Assembly (NCBI GenBank): GCA_015689685.1
Contig: WVSL01000008.1
Location: forward strand, 1-64,000
DNA: 64,000 bases
Source of the DNA: Rhodobacterales bacterium HKCCE2091
GTDB taxonomy: Bacteria; Pseudomonadota; Alphaproteobacteria; Rhodobacterales; Rhodobacteraceae
Reading direction: 5' to 3'
Numbering within the stretch: the first letter of the stretch is position 1; every line of letters starts with the position of its first letter. The notes under the pieces are model-generated. The model made no database searches, was not told the DNA's origin, and was given only the letters and a program-made list of their open reading frames with translations. Below, one piece after another: positions 30,519-40,206 of this stretch. Made by a program: the position numbers and the translations under genes.

Positions 30519-32170
30519 GCCGCGGCGAGCTTGCCGTCGAGTGCCTCCGCGATCAGCGCCCGCGTCTCCTCGATCCCGTAGAGCGCGATGAACCCGCCGA
30601 AGCGCGGCCCCTGGCTCGCGCCCAGAAGCACCTCGTAGAGCCCGGAGAACCACGCGCGCAGCGGGTCGAACCCGTGGGTCTTGCCGATGGCGAAGACGAT
30701 GGATTGCAGGAACTCCTCGTCGCGCCAGTTCACCTCGGGCAGCGGATCGTCCTTGCCCTCCTGCGCGTTCTTCCGGGCGATCACGTCGAGCGCCTTCGCC
30801 TCGTCGACGAGGCAGGCCGAAAGCTCCTCCATCGCCGCGCGTTCCTGCTCGGTCGGAATCCGGAACACCCGCGTCGGCTTCACGAAGTCCGCGTAGTAGC
30901 GGATCGCGAACCCTGCCGCCTGGTCCAGATCTGGGTTCTTCTCAGGGCTGGCCTCGGGCGCATACCGGTTGATGTAGACCCAGAGCTTGTCCTTGTCCTC
31001 GGCGCCGGAAACGCTGGCGAGGTTCAGGAGCATGGCGAAACTGACCACCATGGTCGAGGCCGGAACGTTGTGGCCGTGGATGTGGTAGACCGGGTTGGCC
31101 AGTCGCTGCGCGGTATCCTGCGTCGCGTAAGCCCGAAGCTGCTGGTGGTATTCGTCCACCGCCTTCGGGATCACGTCGAAGTAGAGCCGCTTGGCGGTCT
31201 TGGGCTTGCCGAACATGAAATAGGACAGGCTTTCGGTCGAGGCATAGGTCAGCCACTCGTCGATCGAGATGCCGTTGCCCGAGGACTTGGAGATCTTCTG
31301 CCCGTTCTCGTCGAGGAACAGTTCGTAGGTGAAATGCTCCGGCGCGGGCGCCCCGAGGATCTCGCAGATCGCGTCGTAGATCGGCGTGTTGGTCGAATGG
31401 TCCTTGCCGTACATCTCGAAATCGACCCCGAGCGCGGCCCAACGGGCACCGAAATCCGGCTTCCATTGCAGCTTCACGTTGCCGCCCGTCACCTGCAGGG
31501 TCCACTCTCGCCCGTCCTCGTCGTCGAAGGTCACGGTTCCCTCGGCGGCATCGACATGCTTGATTGGAACGTAGAGCACGCGCCCGGTTTCCGGGTGGAT
31601 CGGCAGGAAGATCGAGTAAGTCTGCTGGCGTTCCTCGCGCAGCGATTTCAGCATCACCTTCATCAGCGCGTCGTAGCGGTCGGCCGCGCGCAGGAGAATT
31701 TCGTCGAACTTGCCGGACTTGTAGAACTCGGTGGCGGAATAGAACTCGTACTCGAACCCGAAGGTGTCGAGGAACCGGCGCAGCATCGCGTTGTTGTGGT
31801 CGCCGAAGCTGTCATGGGTGCCGAACGGGTCCGGCACGGATGTCAGCGGCTTCTGCAGGTGCTCGCGGAGCATGTCTTGCTGCGGGACGTTGCCCGGCAC
31901 CTTCCGCATCCCGTCCATGTCGTCGGAAAAGCAGATCAGACGCGTCGGAATATCCGAGATAACCTCGAACGCCCGGCGCACCATCGTCGTCCGCAGCACC
32001 TCGCCGAAGGTGCCGATATGCGGCAGGCCGCTCGGGCCGTAGCCGGTCTCGAACAGGACATGGCCCTTGTCCGGCGGCCCCGCCTCGTAGCGTTTCAGGA
32101 TCGCCCGCGCCTCTTCGAACGGCCAGGCCTTCGACGCCATCGCGGCGTCGCGCAAGCTCGTCTCGGTCAT
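30515..32170 (-). CDS. lysS: Lysyl-tRNA synthetase, class I
   Basis: The 551-residue enzyme is the class I (archaeal-type) LysRS, not the class II form of most bacteria. It has the Rossmann signature [16 protein letters not shown] (HIGH-type) and KISKSSGNG (KMSKS-type), and [13 protein letters not shown]. Class I LysRS is known from several alphaproteobacteria. It heads a two-gene unit with the DUF4336 gene. Confidence 0.95.
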   Translation of the reverse strand: MTETSLRDAAMASKAWPFEEARAILKRYEAGPPDKGHVLFETGYGPSGLPHIGTFGEVLRTTMVRRAFEVISDIPTRLICFSDDMDGMRKVPGNVPQQDMLREHLQKPLTSVPDPFGTHDSFGDHNNAMLRRFLDTFGFEYEFYSATEFYKSGKFDEILLRAADRYDALMKVMLKSLREERQQTYSIFLPIHPETGRVLYVPIKHVDAAEGTVTFDDEDGREWTLQVTGGNVKLQWKPDFGARWAALGVDFEMYGKDHSTNTPIYDAICEILGAPAPEHFTYELFLDENGQKISKSSGNGISIDEWLTYASTESLSYFMFGKPKTAKRLYFDVIPKAVDEYHQQLRAYATQDTAQRLANPVYHIHGHNVPASTMVVSFAMLLNLASVSGAEDKDKLWVYINRYAPEASPEKNPDLDQAAGFAIRYYADFVKPTRVFRIPTEQERAAMEELSACLVDEAKALDVIARKNAQEGKDDPLPEVNWRDEEFLQSIVFAIGKTHGFDPLRAWFSGLYEVLLGASQGPRFGGFIALYGIEETRALIAEALDGKLAAA

Positions 32171-32367
32171 CGGGGGCGCTCCTTCGGGCGGGGTCGAAAA
32201 ACAGCCCGCGTCTTAGGCCCGCGCCCCGGCGTGGTCAACCGAGCGCATCGTGACCGTTGCCGCCCGCGCGCCGCCGTGCCGGGCGACAACGCCGCGTTTC
32301 ACTTGCCGAGTCCCGGCCCGGTCAATAGATACCGGAACCGGGAAAAGGTGGATCGGGAGAAGGCTGG

Positions 32368-32787
32368 ATGTCCGACGAACTGAGCATGTCGGCGCAGGAC
32401 GCGCTGGTCGCCGCGATGGTCGCGGCATCCGTCTCGGACGAGACCATCCGCACCGCTGAGCTTCTGACCATCGACGCCATCGTGAACTACCTTCCGGTCT
32501 TCGCGGAGTACGACGCCGACCGGATCAAGCGGGTCAGCCAGATCGTGTTCGACCTGTTCCAGGAGGAAGACGGTCTCGACGCGCTGTTCGGTCTGATCCG
32601 CGGCGCGCTGCCGAAACGTCTCTACGAAACCGCTTACGCGCTGGCCTGCGACGTGGCTGCGGCCGACGGGAACCTTCAGCAGGTGGAACTCGAGTTCCTG
32701 CGCGAAATCCGCTACCAGCTCGAAATCGACCGGCTTCATGCCGCCGCGATCGAACGCGGGGCACGGGCGCGATACGCCGCCTCCTGA
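32368..32787 (+). CDS. TerB-family protein
   Basis: The 139-residue helical protein matches TerB domains: SAQDALVAAMVAASVSDETIRTAE, with acidic metal-binding residues, and AYALACDVAAADGNLQQVELEFLREI. These domains occur in tellurite/stress loci but here the gene is alone. GAAGG precedes the ATG. The 197-bp gap before it (32171-32367) has no gene. Confidence 0.85.
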   Translation: MSDELSMSAQDALVAAMVAASVSDETIRTAELLTIDAIVNYLPVFAEYDADRIKRVSQIVFDLFQEEDGLDALFGLIRGALPKRLYETAYALACDVAAADGNLQQVELEFLREIRYQLEIDRLHAAAIERGARARYAAS

Positions 32788-32809
32788 CACGGCACGGGCG
32801 GCCCGCCGG

Positions 32810-34291
32810 TCAGGCGTAGAGCGCCGCCCACCTTTCGATCAGCGCCTGTTGCAGCGCCTTCGCACGGCCGTTGTAGCTGCGGCCGCCGTCCGGGCGCTCC
32901 ATCTCGTCCTCCGACAGGGCCTGGCGCCGCGGCAGGTCGGCGCAGAACACCGCGAAGGCGAGGTCGCGGCCCGAGGGCGCGGTCGCGAAGCCGGACAGGC
33001 CCGAGACGAAGTTGAGCGTGCCGGTCTTTCCGACGACCGAGACAGGGTGGTCGTAGACCGGGTTGCCTGCCACGTCGCGCATGATGACCGGTTTCATCAG
33101 GGAACGGACCTGCCCTTCGGACCCGGTCGCCACCAGCGCGCGCACCATGTCCACAGGCCGCACGCGGCTGTCCTCGCCGAGGCCGGAATGGTCGACGAAA
33201 GACAGCCGTCGCGTGCCGAGCCGCCGGTGCGCCCATGCGTTCATCTCCGTCGCGGAATCCGCAAGGCTGTCGCCGGGGGCGCCTGCCCGCCGCGTGGCCA
33301 TCAGGCCCACGGCCTCGGCGGTGATGTTGACCGACCACTGCATCATTCCGCCCAGGATCTCCTCCAGCGGCGCGCTGACATGCTCCGCCAGCACCGGGGC
33401 GCCGGCCGGCGGCTCCCCCCCGATCTCCGGGTCGCGCAGGACGATGCCCCGTTCGCGCGCGAGAAGCTGCAGGACCTCGGCGGTATAGAGCGCGGGCTGC
33501 CGCACAGGAAGCCAGCGCGACCCGGCATCGCCGAGCGCGGCCCGCGCCACGGTCCAGCGCTCGATGCCGTCGCGCAGCTCGTAGGTGTAGACCGGTCCGC
33601 GCCGGTCCTCGACCTGCATCCTCTGGCGGGTCACCGCCGGGCGCAGGGTTTCCGACCGCGCATCCATCCGGATCGCGTAGGTGTCGCCGGTGCGTTCCCA
33701 TTCGAAATGGACCCGGTTGAAGTTCAGGTTCAGCGCACCGACCGCCGGGTTGTAGCCCACATGGTCGGGCTGCTCGGGGTCGATCTCGGGGATCGCGGGC
33801 AGTGCCCCGACCGCGACGCGGAGCCGGCCCGTCACCTCGGTGATCCCGGCTTCCGCGAGGCCCGCGGCCATCGCGTCGAGATCGTCGGTCACCAGCATCG
33901 GGTCGCCGCCCCCCACGAGCCAGAGATCGCCGTCGAGCCGCCCCGCCGTGACCGGCCCGCCCGCAAGCAGCCTGGTGCGGAACCGGAACCCCGGTCCGAG
34001 CCGCGCGAGCCCGTAGGCGCAGGTGATGGTCTTGGCCACGCTGGCGGGCGGCATCCCGTAGAGACCGGAACGGGCCTCCAGCAACTCGCCGCTGCGGGCA
34101 TCGGCGACGGCATAGCCCACGCGCCCGCCCAACGCGGCGCCGTCGATCAGTTCTTCCGGTGTGGGAATCGCCCGCCGCCACAGCTCGGCCGGTCGCGGGG
34201 CCGGGTACAGCGAACGCTCCACCGTCACGGCGCCCGCCGCGCGCGCCGCACCGGCGATCGCCCCCGCAATGAGAACCCTGCGCGTCAGCAT
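32810..34291 (-). CDS. dacB: D-alanyl-D-alanine carboxypeptidase/endopeptidase (PBP4 type)
   Basis: The 493-residue S13 peptidase has the catalytic Ser84-x-x-Lys87 (PASVAKTITC), a DHSGLGEDS second motif and KTGTLNFVSG. It cuts peptidoglycan cross-links in the periplasm. The N-terminus MLTRRVLIAGAIAGAARAAG suggests export, possibly by Tat. The start at 34291 is chosen because it opens the signal sequence; it converges on terB. Confidence 0.92.
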   Translation of the reverse strand: MLTRRVLIAGAIAGAARAAGAVTVERSLYPAPRPAELWRRAIPTPEELIDGAALGGRVGYAVADARSGELLEARSGLYGMPPASVAKTITCAYGLARLGPGFRFRTRLLAGGPVTAGRLDGDLWLVGGGDPMLVTDDLDAMAAGLAEAGITEVTGRLRVAVGALPAIPEIDPEQPDHVGYNPAVGALNLNFNRVHFEWERTGDTYAIRMDARSETLRPAVTRQRMQVEDRRGPVYTYELRDGIERWTVARAALGDAGSRWLPVRQPALYTAEVLQLLARERGIVLRDPEIGGEPPAGAPVLAEHVSAPLEEILGGMMQWSVNITAEAVGLMATRRAGAPGDSLADSATEMNAWAHRRLGTRRLSFVDHSGLGEDSRVRPVDMVRALVATGSEGQVRSLMKPVIMRDVAGNPVYDHPVSVVGKTGTLNFVSGLSGFATAPSGRDLAFAVFCADLPRRQALSEDEMERPDGGRSYNGRAKALQQALIERWAALYA

Positions 34292-34367
34292 ACTCGTCCC
34301 CCCGCATACGCGCCGCATAAAACCCGAGCGTCCCTGCGGGATCAAGGACTTGACCGAGGCCCCGCGA

Positions 34368-34973
34368 TCACGATTGCCAGTCGCCCCGCGCTCGGATCGC
34401 CGAGGACGACAGGTCGATCATCGGGACGTTCAGGAAACACCACGCCGGCGGGTCGGAATCTGCCAGGACGGGCGCAGCGCTGGCGGGCAGTTTCCAGCGC
34501 CGGAACACCTGCGCCGCCTTCGATGTCCGGGCCGAGATTCGCTGGCCCGGCCGCGCCAGCACCCCGACCGGAACCGTCCGCAGGATCCAGTCCCACCGCT
34601 GCCAGCGGTCGAAGTCCGCGAGGTTGTCCGCCCCCATGAGCCAGACGAACTTCACGCCGGGATACCGGGCGAGCAGCCATTCGATGGTCTCGGCGGTGTA
34701 GCGGGTGCCGATCCGCGCCTCGAGATTGGTGATCTCCACCCGCGGGTCGCGGACCAGCGCGCGGGCCGCGGCGATCCGCCGTTCGATCGGGGCCGGCCCT
34801 CGGGCCTTCAGGGGATTGCCGGGGGAGACGAGCCACCAGACCTGGTCGAGCTGGAACCGCTTCAGCGCTTCGCGGCTGACATGGACATGGCCCGCGTGCG
34901 GCGGGTCGAAGGAGCCGCCGAACAGGCCCACCCGGAGCCCCGGGGGCGCCAACGGAAAACCCTGTCGCATCAA
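34368..34973 (-). CDS. nadD: Nicotinate-nucleotide adenylyltransferase
   Basis: The 201-residue enzyme makes nicotinic acid adenine dinucleotide in NAD synthesis. It has the nucleotidyltransferase motif [32 protein letters not shown] and the closing [10 protein letters not shown]. It is monocistronic; a 171-bp gap without a gene separates it from the next small gene. Confidence 0.94.
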   Translation of the reverse strand: MMRQGFPLAPPGLRVGLFGGSFDPPHAGHVHVSREALKRFQLDQVWWLVSPGNPLKARGPAPIERRIAAARALVRDPRVEITNLEARIGTRYTAETIEWLLARYPGVKFVWLMGADNLADFDRWQRWDWILRTVPVGVLARPGQRISARTSKAAQVFRRWKLPASAAPVLADSDPPAWCFLNVPMIDLSSSAIRARGDWQS

Positions 34974-35144
34974 CCTTCTCCACCCCTCCCGGCGCCGGCG
35001 TCCTTGATAGCAGGCGCAACCGCTCCGCGTAAGCGCGAATGCCCGGGCGGGATCGGGGAAAGGTTCGGGGCCGGAATTGGTGCGGTCCGCCGCTGTCTCG
35101 CGGCGGCTGACCCGAAGGGGCAGGCCGGACGAACCGGCCGGCCC

Positions 35145-35357
35145 TTACATCATCGGCAATCTCGGCCGGTCGGGCGGGTCGGCCGCCCGGGAGGTCAGGC
35201 TCCGCGGCGGAAGACCCACGTCGCGCCTGAGGTACTCGGGCACGTCCGACCGGGACGGGACGGCGGTCAGCCGCTGCATGACGGCGCGGAGCGCCCGGAC
35301 GAGACGAAGGCCCGGCCCCGCGCGCCGTTCGACGGGGATGACGGTCTGGCTTTGCAT
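35145..35357 (-). CDS. Small DUF1127-like protein
   Basis: The 70-residue basic protein has the C-terminal element VPEYLRRDVGLPPRSL, close to the L-x-D-I-G-L motif of DUF1127 proteins, preceded by an amphipathic helix. Such proteins in alphaproteobacteria are linked to RNA metabolism and stress. GGAGAG lies six bases before the ATG. It is downstream of a terminator and a 16-residue peptide ORF on the same strand. Confidence 0.65.
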   Translation of the reverse strand: MQSQTVIPVERRAGPGLRLVRALRAVMQRLTAVPSRSDVPEYLRRDVGLPPRSLTSRAADPPDRPRLPMM

Positions 35358-35410
35358 TCTTGCTCTCCAATCGGTTTGGAAAGCCGCCGTATGATGTGGG
35401 GGGTAGTCAC

Positions 35411-35438
35411 GAAAAAGGCCGCATCATCGGCGGCCTTC
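35411..35438 (-). terminator. Intrinsic terminator with U-run
   Basis: On the minus strand an 8-bp perfect stem (35430-35437 with 35415-35422, loop of 7) runs straight into a five-base T-run (35412-35416). It sits 30 bp after the 16-residue peptide ORF and 54 bp before the DUF1127-like gene, so it could be a simple terminator or an attenuator for the latter. Confidence 0.8.
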
Positions 35439-35467
35439 GAGGGGTGGATATGCCTCTCCTGCCGCGC

Positions 35468-35518
35468 TTAGGCGTGGGTTCCCGGCTTGCGGGCTGCGAT
35501 CACGTAAAGTCGCGCCAT
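35468..35518 (-). CDS. 16-residue peptide MARLYVIAARKPGTHA
   Basis: A very short ORF has GGAG seven bases before its ATG and is followed by the terminator at 35411-35438. It diverges from ettA, whose ORF begins 182 bp away. It is either a functional micropeptide or a leader peptide controlling the terminator and the DUF1127-like gene beyond it. No homologue is recalled. Confidence 0.45.
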   Translation of the reverse strand: MARLYVIAARKPGTHA

Positions 35519-35699
35519 GAGAGGTCTCCGTTCTTTGCCGGCATCCTTGCCGGTGCGGCCCTCGTACACGCGAACTGACCCTGCGGCAACGACCTTGTTC
35601 GCCGCGCCGCGGCGCATCGGCGCTTTCCGGCCACAGCCCCCGGATTGCCCTTTCCGCCGGGCTCGCCTAATTGAGGCTCCGACACGCACGGAGGGGCAG

Positions 35700-37355
<1,656 letters not shown>

Positions 37356-37356
37356 C

Positions 37357-37388
37357 AAGCGGAACCGCTTCAGGCGGGACTTGTCCCG
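37357..37388. repeat. Two short palindromes between ettA and RAYT (REP-like)
   Basis: AAGCGG-AA-CCGCTT (37357-37370) is followed directly by CGGGAC-TT-GTCCCG (37375-37388). The second core, CGGGAC-NN-GTCCCG, recurs with 8-bp arms inside the RAYT gene at 37637-37654. This is the pattern expected of a REP element recognised by the adjacent transposase. Confidence 0.6.
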
Positions 37389-37398
37389 ACTCCCCGCC

Positions 37399-37938
37399 CT
37401 ATGCTGAGACACCCCCGGTGATCCCGGGCGGAACCAGCCCGCCCCGCGCGTCCCGATGGATCGAAGAGGGAACCCAGTCCATCGGGTCGTCCACCAGCCC
37501 GTGCTTCACCGGGTCCATCCAGCAATACCGCAGGCGCGCATCGAGATCGCCCGGCGTCCGGCACTGGTGTTCCCGGAACCGCCGCTGCCAGAGGCCGATC
37601 TCTCCCTTCCGCGACACGTCGCCGGCCCGCGGAGCCGGCGGGACGAGTCCCGCCCGGCAGGCATCGCGCGAGAACCGCGCCTTGATCCGTCCCCATCTCT
37701 GCGAATAGTTCGGGTCGCTGTCCGGCATCTGCCATACGCAATGCATGTGATCCGGCAGAACGACCCAGGCCAGGATTTCCACCGGCCTGGCGCGAAGCGT
37801 GACCCGCACAGCGTTCCGAAGGATGTCGAGGTGGTCGATGAGGGCGGTCGATCCTCGCTCTGCGAGGCGAACGGTGAAGAACACCGGGTGGCGGGACGGG
37901 GCGGGGCTGCGGAGGCTCGACATGCCCGACGCTGGCAC
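37399..37938 (-). CDS. REP-associated tyrosine transposase (RAYT)
   Basis: The 179-residue protein matches the RAYT/Y1 transposase family: H-x-H metal site in VVLPDHMHCVWQMP, then IKARFSRDACRAG, LWQRRFREHQ and the Tyr-bearing RYCWMDPVKHGLV. RAYTs process single-stranded REP palindromes and are usually domesticated single-copy genes. It converges on ettA across the REP-like palindromes. One FTDWA-tail peptide gene lies 77 bp upstream on the same strand. Confidence 0.88.
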   Translation of the reverse strand: MPASGMSSLRSPAPSRHPVFFTVRLAERGSTALIDHLDILRNAVRVTLRARPVEILAWVVLPDHMHCVWQMPDSDPNYSQRWGRIKARFSRDACRAGLVPPAPRAGDVSRKGEIGLWQRRFREHQCRTPGDLDARLRYCWMDPVKHGLVDDPMDWVPSSIHRDARGGLVPPGITGGVSA

Positions 37939-38015
37939 GAAACCGGTTAATCGTGGGTCAACGCGGGCGGAGACCGGCGGCCGCGCGTGTCATCATCCCC
38001 GTCGCGGGGCTCGTC

Positions 38016-38111
38016 TCAGATCGCGGCCCAGTCGGTGAAGCGCCAGGCGGTCGGCACGCGCGTGCCGGGCTGACGGGGAGGCCGGGGGCGGGGTGTAGCA
38101 GCGCGTTGCAT
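38016..38111 (-). CDS. FTDWA-tail peptide, 31 residues (family member on minus strand)
   Basis: ATG at 38111 (AAGGA six bases before it) opens an ORF MQRAATPRPRPP... rich in Arg and Pro and ending AWRFTDWAAI before TGA. Its first three residues and the tail match the plus-strand member at 40233. A longer frame over the same DNA (37993-38187) is out of register and lacks the motif. A direct repeat TTTCAATTG at 38121 and 38182 lies upstream. Confidence 0.7.
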   Translation of the reverse strand: MQRAATPRPRPPRQPGTRVPTAWRFTDWAAI

Positions 38112-38197
38112 GGGTCATCCTTTCAATTGCGCCATGCGAACAGGCTGCGCGCCGAATGTGTCCCGACGATGCCGACAAGGGTTTCAATTGTGTCAGG

Positions 38198-38536
38198 TCA
38201 GAGACGGATCACGTACTCTTTGCGCGTAGTTTCCAGAACCTCCCACGTGCCCCGGAACCCCGGCCTGAGCACGAACCCGTCCCCCGGCCCGACCTCGACC
38301 GCCGCGCCGCCATCCTCGGAGATCACCGACCGGCCGGAGAGGATCCGGCAGTATTCCCATTCATCGTAGCTGATCGCCCACTTGCCGGGCGTCGATTCCC
38401 AGACGCCGGCGTAGAGCCCGTCGCGCTCCTCCAGGTTCCAGGTCCGGTGGCGCGGGTCGCCGGTGATGACCTTCTCCGGCGCAGGTGCACCCTCTTCCGG
38501 CGCGCCCGCCACCTCGATCCGCAGGAACAGGTCCAT
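38198..38536 (-). CDS. Cupin-domain protein
   Basis: The 112-residue single-domain cupin contains GVWESTPGKWAISYDEWEYCRILSGRSVISEDGG and the second cupin box PGDGFVLRPGFRGTWEV. This is the Cupin_3 (DUF861) style, related to ureidoglycine aminohydrolase-like proteins. The ligand is unknown. An ORF reaching to 39109 is antisense to the next gene and is not used. Confidence 0.85.
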   Translation of the reverse strand: MDLFLRIEVAGAPEEGAPAPEKVITGDPRHRTWNLEERDGLYAGVWESTPGKWAISYDEWEYCRILSGRSVISEDGGAAVEVGPGDGFVLRPGFRGTWEVLETTRKEYVIRL

Positions 38537-38632
38537 CGCGCAATTCCTTCCGTCATGTCCGTGGCACGCTACACCCGCCCGCCGGCGGCCGGAAGCTGGA
38601 CAGCGCGACGGGGCCTGCCCTAACGTCACCCG

Positions 38633-39121
38633 ATGAACCGCCGTGCCGTCATCGCCCTGTCCGCCTCCGCCGTCCTCGCCGCCTGCGTCGGCACGGGACC
38701 GCGCGCGCGGGCGGCCTTGGCGCCGGGCTCGACGCTGATCCTGCTGCGCCATACCGAACGGGAGGGCGACGCGCTGACGCCCGAAGGGCACGCGCGTGCC
38801 GCGGCGCTGGTTCCGGCGTTGTCCGGGCTGCCAATCGACGCGATCTACACCACTACCTACAACCGGAACCTCCAGACCGCCGCACCGCTGGCGACCGCCC
38901 GCGGGCTGGCGGTGGAGCGGCTGACGGCCGACAACCCGGTGGAGGATCTCGTGACCCTCGGCGCGGGCCGCAGCATCGTCTGGATCGGCAACACCACGAA
39001 CCTCGACCCGATCTGGGACGACCTCGGCGCACCAGGGGCCGCGCCGGTGGAATACGGCGACCTGTTCATCCTGCGCCCCGGATCGCCGCCCATGGTGGAG
39101 CGGCGCCACTTCGGGGCCTGA
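38633..39121 (+). CDS. Exported histidine phosphatase-like protein
   Basis: The 162-residue protein has a signal or lipoprotein-type leader (ALSASAVLAACVG, lipobox LAAC) and the histidine phosphatase start LILLRHTEREGDALTPEGHARAAAL, with the catalytic Arg-His-Thr. The second-domain His region is less clear (IVWIGNTTN in place of V-x-H-G-x). The protein may therefore be catalytically reduced. The substrate is unknown. Confidence 0.75.
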   Translation: MNRRAVIALSASAVLAACVGTGPRARAALAPGSTLILLRHTEREGDALTPEGHARAAALVPALSGLPIDAIYTTTYNRNLQTAAPLATARGLAVERLTADNPVEDLVTLGAGRSIVWIGNTTNLDPIWDDLGAPGAAPVEYGDLFILRPGSPPMVERRHFGA

Positions 39122-39217
39122 CCCCGCCCCACCGATCCGGTTCGGAACGATTCCCGATCACGTGCCGTTAACCTTGTGAGCGCACTGTGGAATCAGAAGC
39201 AGACCGATAGGCCAGAA

Positions 39218-39334
39218 ATGACCCGCCGCCCCGAACCGAACCGCCGCCCCGACCGCCGGGAATACCGGCAAAGCCCGCCGCCGGGGCCACAGGGGCCGCG
39301 AACGTACCGGTTTACCGACTTCGCAATGCTCTGA
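39218..39334 (+). CDS. FTDWA-tail peptide, 38 residues
   Basis: The ORF encodes MTRRPEPNRRPDRREY... (Arg/Pro-rich) and ends TYRFTDFAML at the stop. The tail aligns with the other four members, with Phe for Trp and Met-Leu for Ala-Ile. Its Shine-Dalgarno is weak (AGGCC). It lies 96 bp after the histidine phosphatase gene and 161 bp before cspA, on the same strand. Confidence 0.6.
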   Translation: MTRRPEPNRRPDRREYRQSPPPGPQGPRTYRFTDFAML

Positions 39335-39407
39335 AACGACACGGGACTTGCCCGAACGCCGCTTCCGGCGTATACGCCGCCGCGCTACTTCTATCGATCG
39401 ACCCACT

Positions 39408-39488
39408 GTCTCCGACGCGGCTGCCAGTTTTCGATACCGACTGAACGGCCGGGCCGCCGCATGATGCGGGCGGCACAAAACAGGAGAC
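39408..39488 (+). promoter_or_regulatory. cspA leader with possible Shine-Dalgarno-sequestering fold
   Basis: GTCTCC (39408-39413) is perfectly complementary to GGAGAC (39483-39488), which includes the cspA Shine-Dalgarno. The enclosed loop has its own hairpin (about 39455-39478). Cold-shock mRNAs are known to use structured, temperature-responsive leaders; the fold here is inferred by eye. Confidence 0.35.
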
Positions 39489-39495
39489 TTCACGC

Positions 39496-39702
39496 ATGGC
39501 CACCGGCACCGTGAAATGGTTCAACACTGAAAAAGGCTACGGGTTCATCGCGCCCGAGGATGGCGGCAAGGACGTGTTCGTCCACATCTCCGCCGTCGAG
39601 CGCGCGGGCCTGAAAGGTCTTCGCGACGACCAGAAGGTCACCTTCGACCTCGAGGCCGGCCGCGACGGCCGCCAGAGCGCGACCAACCTCGCACTGGCCT
39701 GA
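39496..39702 (+). CDS. cspA: CspA-family cold-shock protein
   Basis: The 68-residue protein is a complete cold-shock domain with RNP1 KGYGFIAP and RNP2 VFVHIS motifs. It binds single-stranded RNA and melts secondary structure. ACAGGAG precedes the ATG. It sits among four FTDWA-tail peptide genes on the same strand and is followed by a hairpin terminator. Confidence 0.95.
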   Translation: MATGTVKWFNTEKGYGFIAPEDGGKDVFVHISAVERAGLKGLRDDQKVTFDLEAGRDGRQSATNLALA

Positions 39703-39720
39703 CAGCCGACGATATCGACC

Positions 39721-39760
39721 CGGGCGGCCGGCTCCCTGACGGGGGTCGGCCGCCCGACGT
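39721..39760 (+). terminator. Hairpin terminator after cspA
   Basis: Ten-base perfect arms CGGGCGGCCG (39721-39730) and CGGCCGCCCG (39747-39756) form a strong stem starting 18 bp after the cspA stop, followed by only a short T-run (ACGTTTG). It probably ends or attenuates the cspA transcript, so the next peptide gene likely has its own promoter or lower expression. Confidence 0.65.
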
Positions 39761-39826
39761 TTGAACCGGGAACAGGCCCGGGCCGACCGATCTCCAGGAC
39801 CGCAACGCAAGCGACAGGAGAGATCG

Positions 39827-39919
39827 ATGACCCAGAAGCCCCGCCCCGCCCCGCACACCCGGACGCCCGGCCGCCGTGGCCCCGCGACCTTCCGTTTCAC
39901 CGACTGGGCCTGCATCTGA
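39827..39919 (+). CDS. FTDWA-tail peptide, 30 residues
   Basis: ATG has AGGAG six bases upstream. The peptide MTQKPRPAPHTRTPG... is basic and Pro-rich and ends TFRFTDWACI. An upstream CGATCTC (39788-39794) can pair with GAGATCG (39820-39826) directly before the start; TCTCC within it can pair with the GGAGA of the Shine-Dalgarno. Confidence 0.7.
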   Translation: MTQKPRPAPHTRTPGRRGPATFRFTDWACI

Positions 39920-40004
39920 CCCGCTATCGGATAACACCGCCGCGACATTGCAGATCAGACCGCCCCTGAAAGAGGCTCCGACCACGTTCACAGGAGCCGG
40001 ACCA

Positions 40005-40127
40005 ATGACCAACAACACCAACCAGACCCAATCGCAGCAGCAACAACAACAGCAGCAGCAACAGCAGCAACAGCAGACGTCCACCGGGCCGAAGCCGGTC
40101 CGCTACGACGACTGGGCTGCGATCTGA
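40005..40127 (+). CDS. FTDWA-tail peptide with 14-glutamine run, 40 residues
   Basis: The product begins MTNNTNQTQS, continues with 14 consecutive Gln (9 CAG and 5 CAA mixed), then TSTGPKPVRYDDWAAI. The tail fits the family, with Tyr-Asp for Phe-Thr. AGGAG lies eight bases before ATG. GGCTCC (39974-39979) is complementary to GGAGCC (39993-39998), which covers the Shine-Dalgarno. A bacterial 40-mer with a poly-Q tract is very unusual. Confidence 0.7.
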   Translation: MTNNTNQTQSQQQQQQQQQQQQQQTSTGPKPVRYDDWAAI

Positions 40128-40138
40128 AACAGGACAAC

Positions 40139-40169
40139 ACGGCCGCTCACGAGCACGACAGGCGGCCGT
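40139..40169 (+). repeat. Hairpin between two FTDWA-tail peptide genes
   Basis: ACGGCCGC (40139-40146) and GCGGCCGT (40162-40169) form an 8-bp perfect stem with a 15-nt loop, 11 bp after the poly-Q peptide gene. There is no U-run. It may separate the transcripts of the two peptide genes. Confidence 0.45.
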
Positions 40170-40206
40170 AACAGAGGCTTAACCGCCCCGCACCGGCCCC
40201 CATCTG

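Noticed and set aside
37993-38187. 64-codon minus-strand ORF containing the Arg-rich stretch
   Set aside because: Out of frame with the conserved RFTDWAAI tail; the inner 31-codon ORF has the Shine-Dalgarno and matches the peptide family.
40005-40127. Poly-Q tract as a sequencing or slippage artefact
   Set aside because: CAG and CAA are mixed in an irregular order and the downstream tail stays in frame with the family consensus, so the tract appears genuine.
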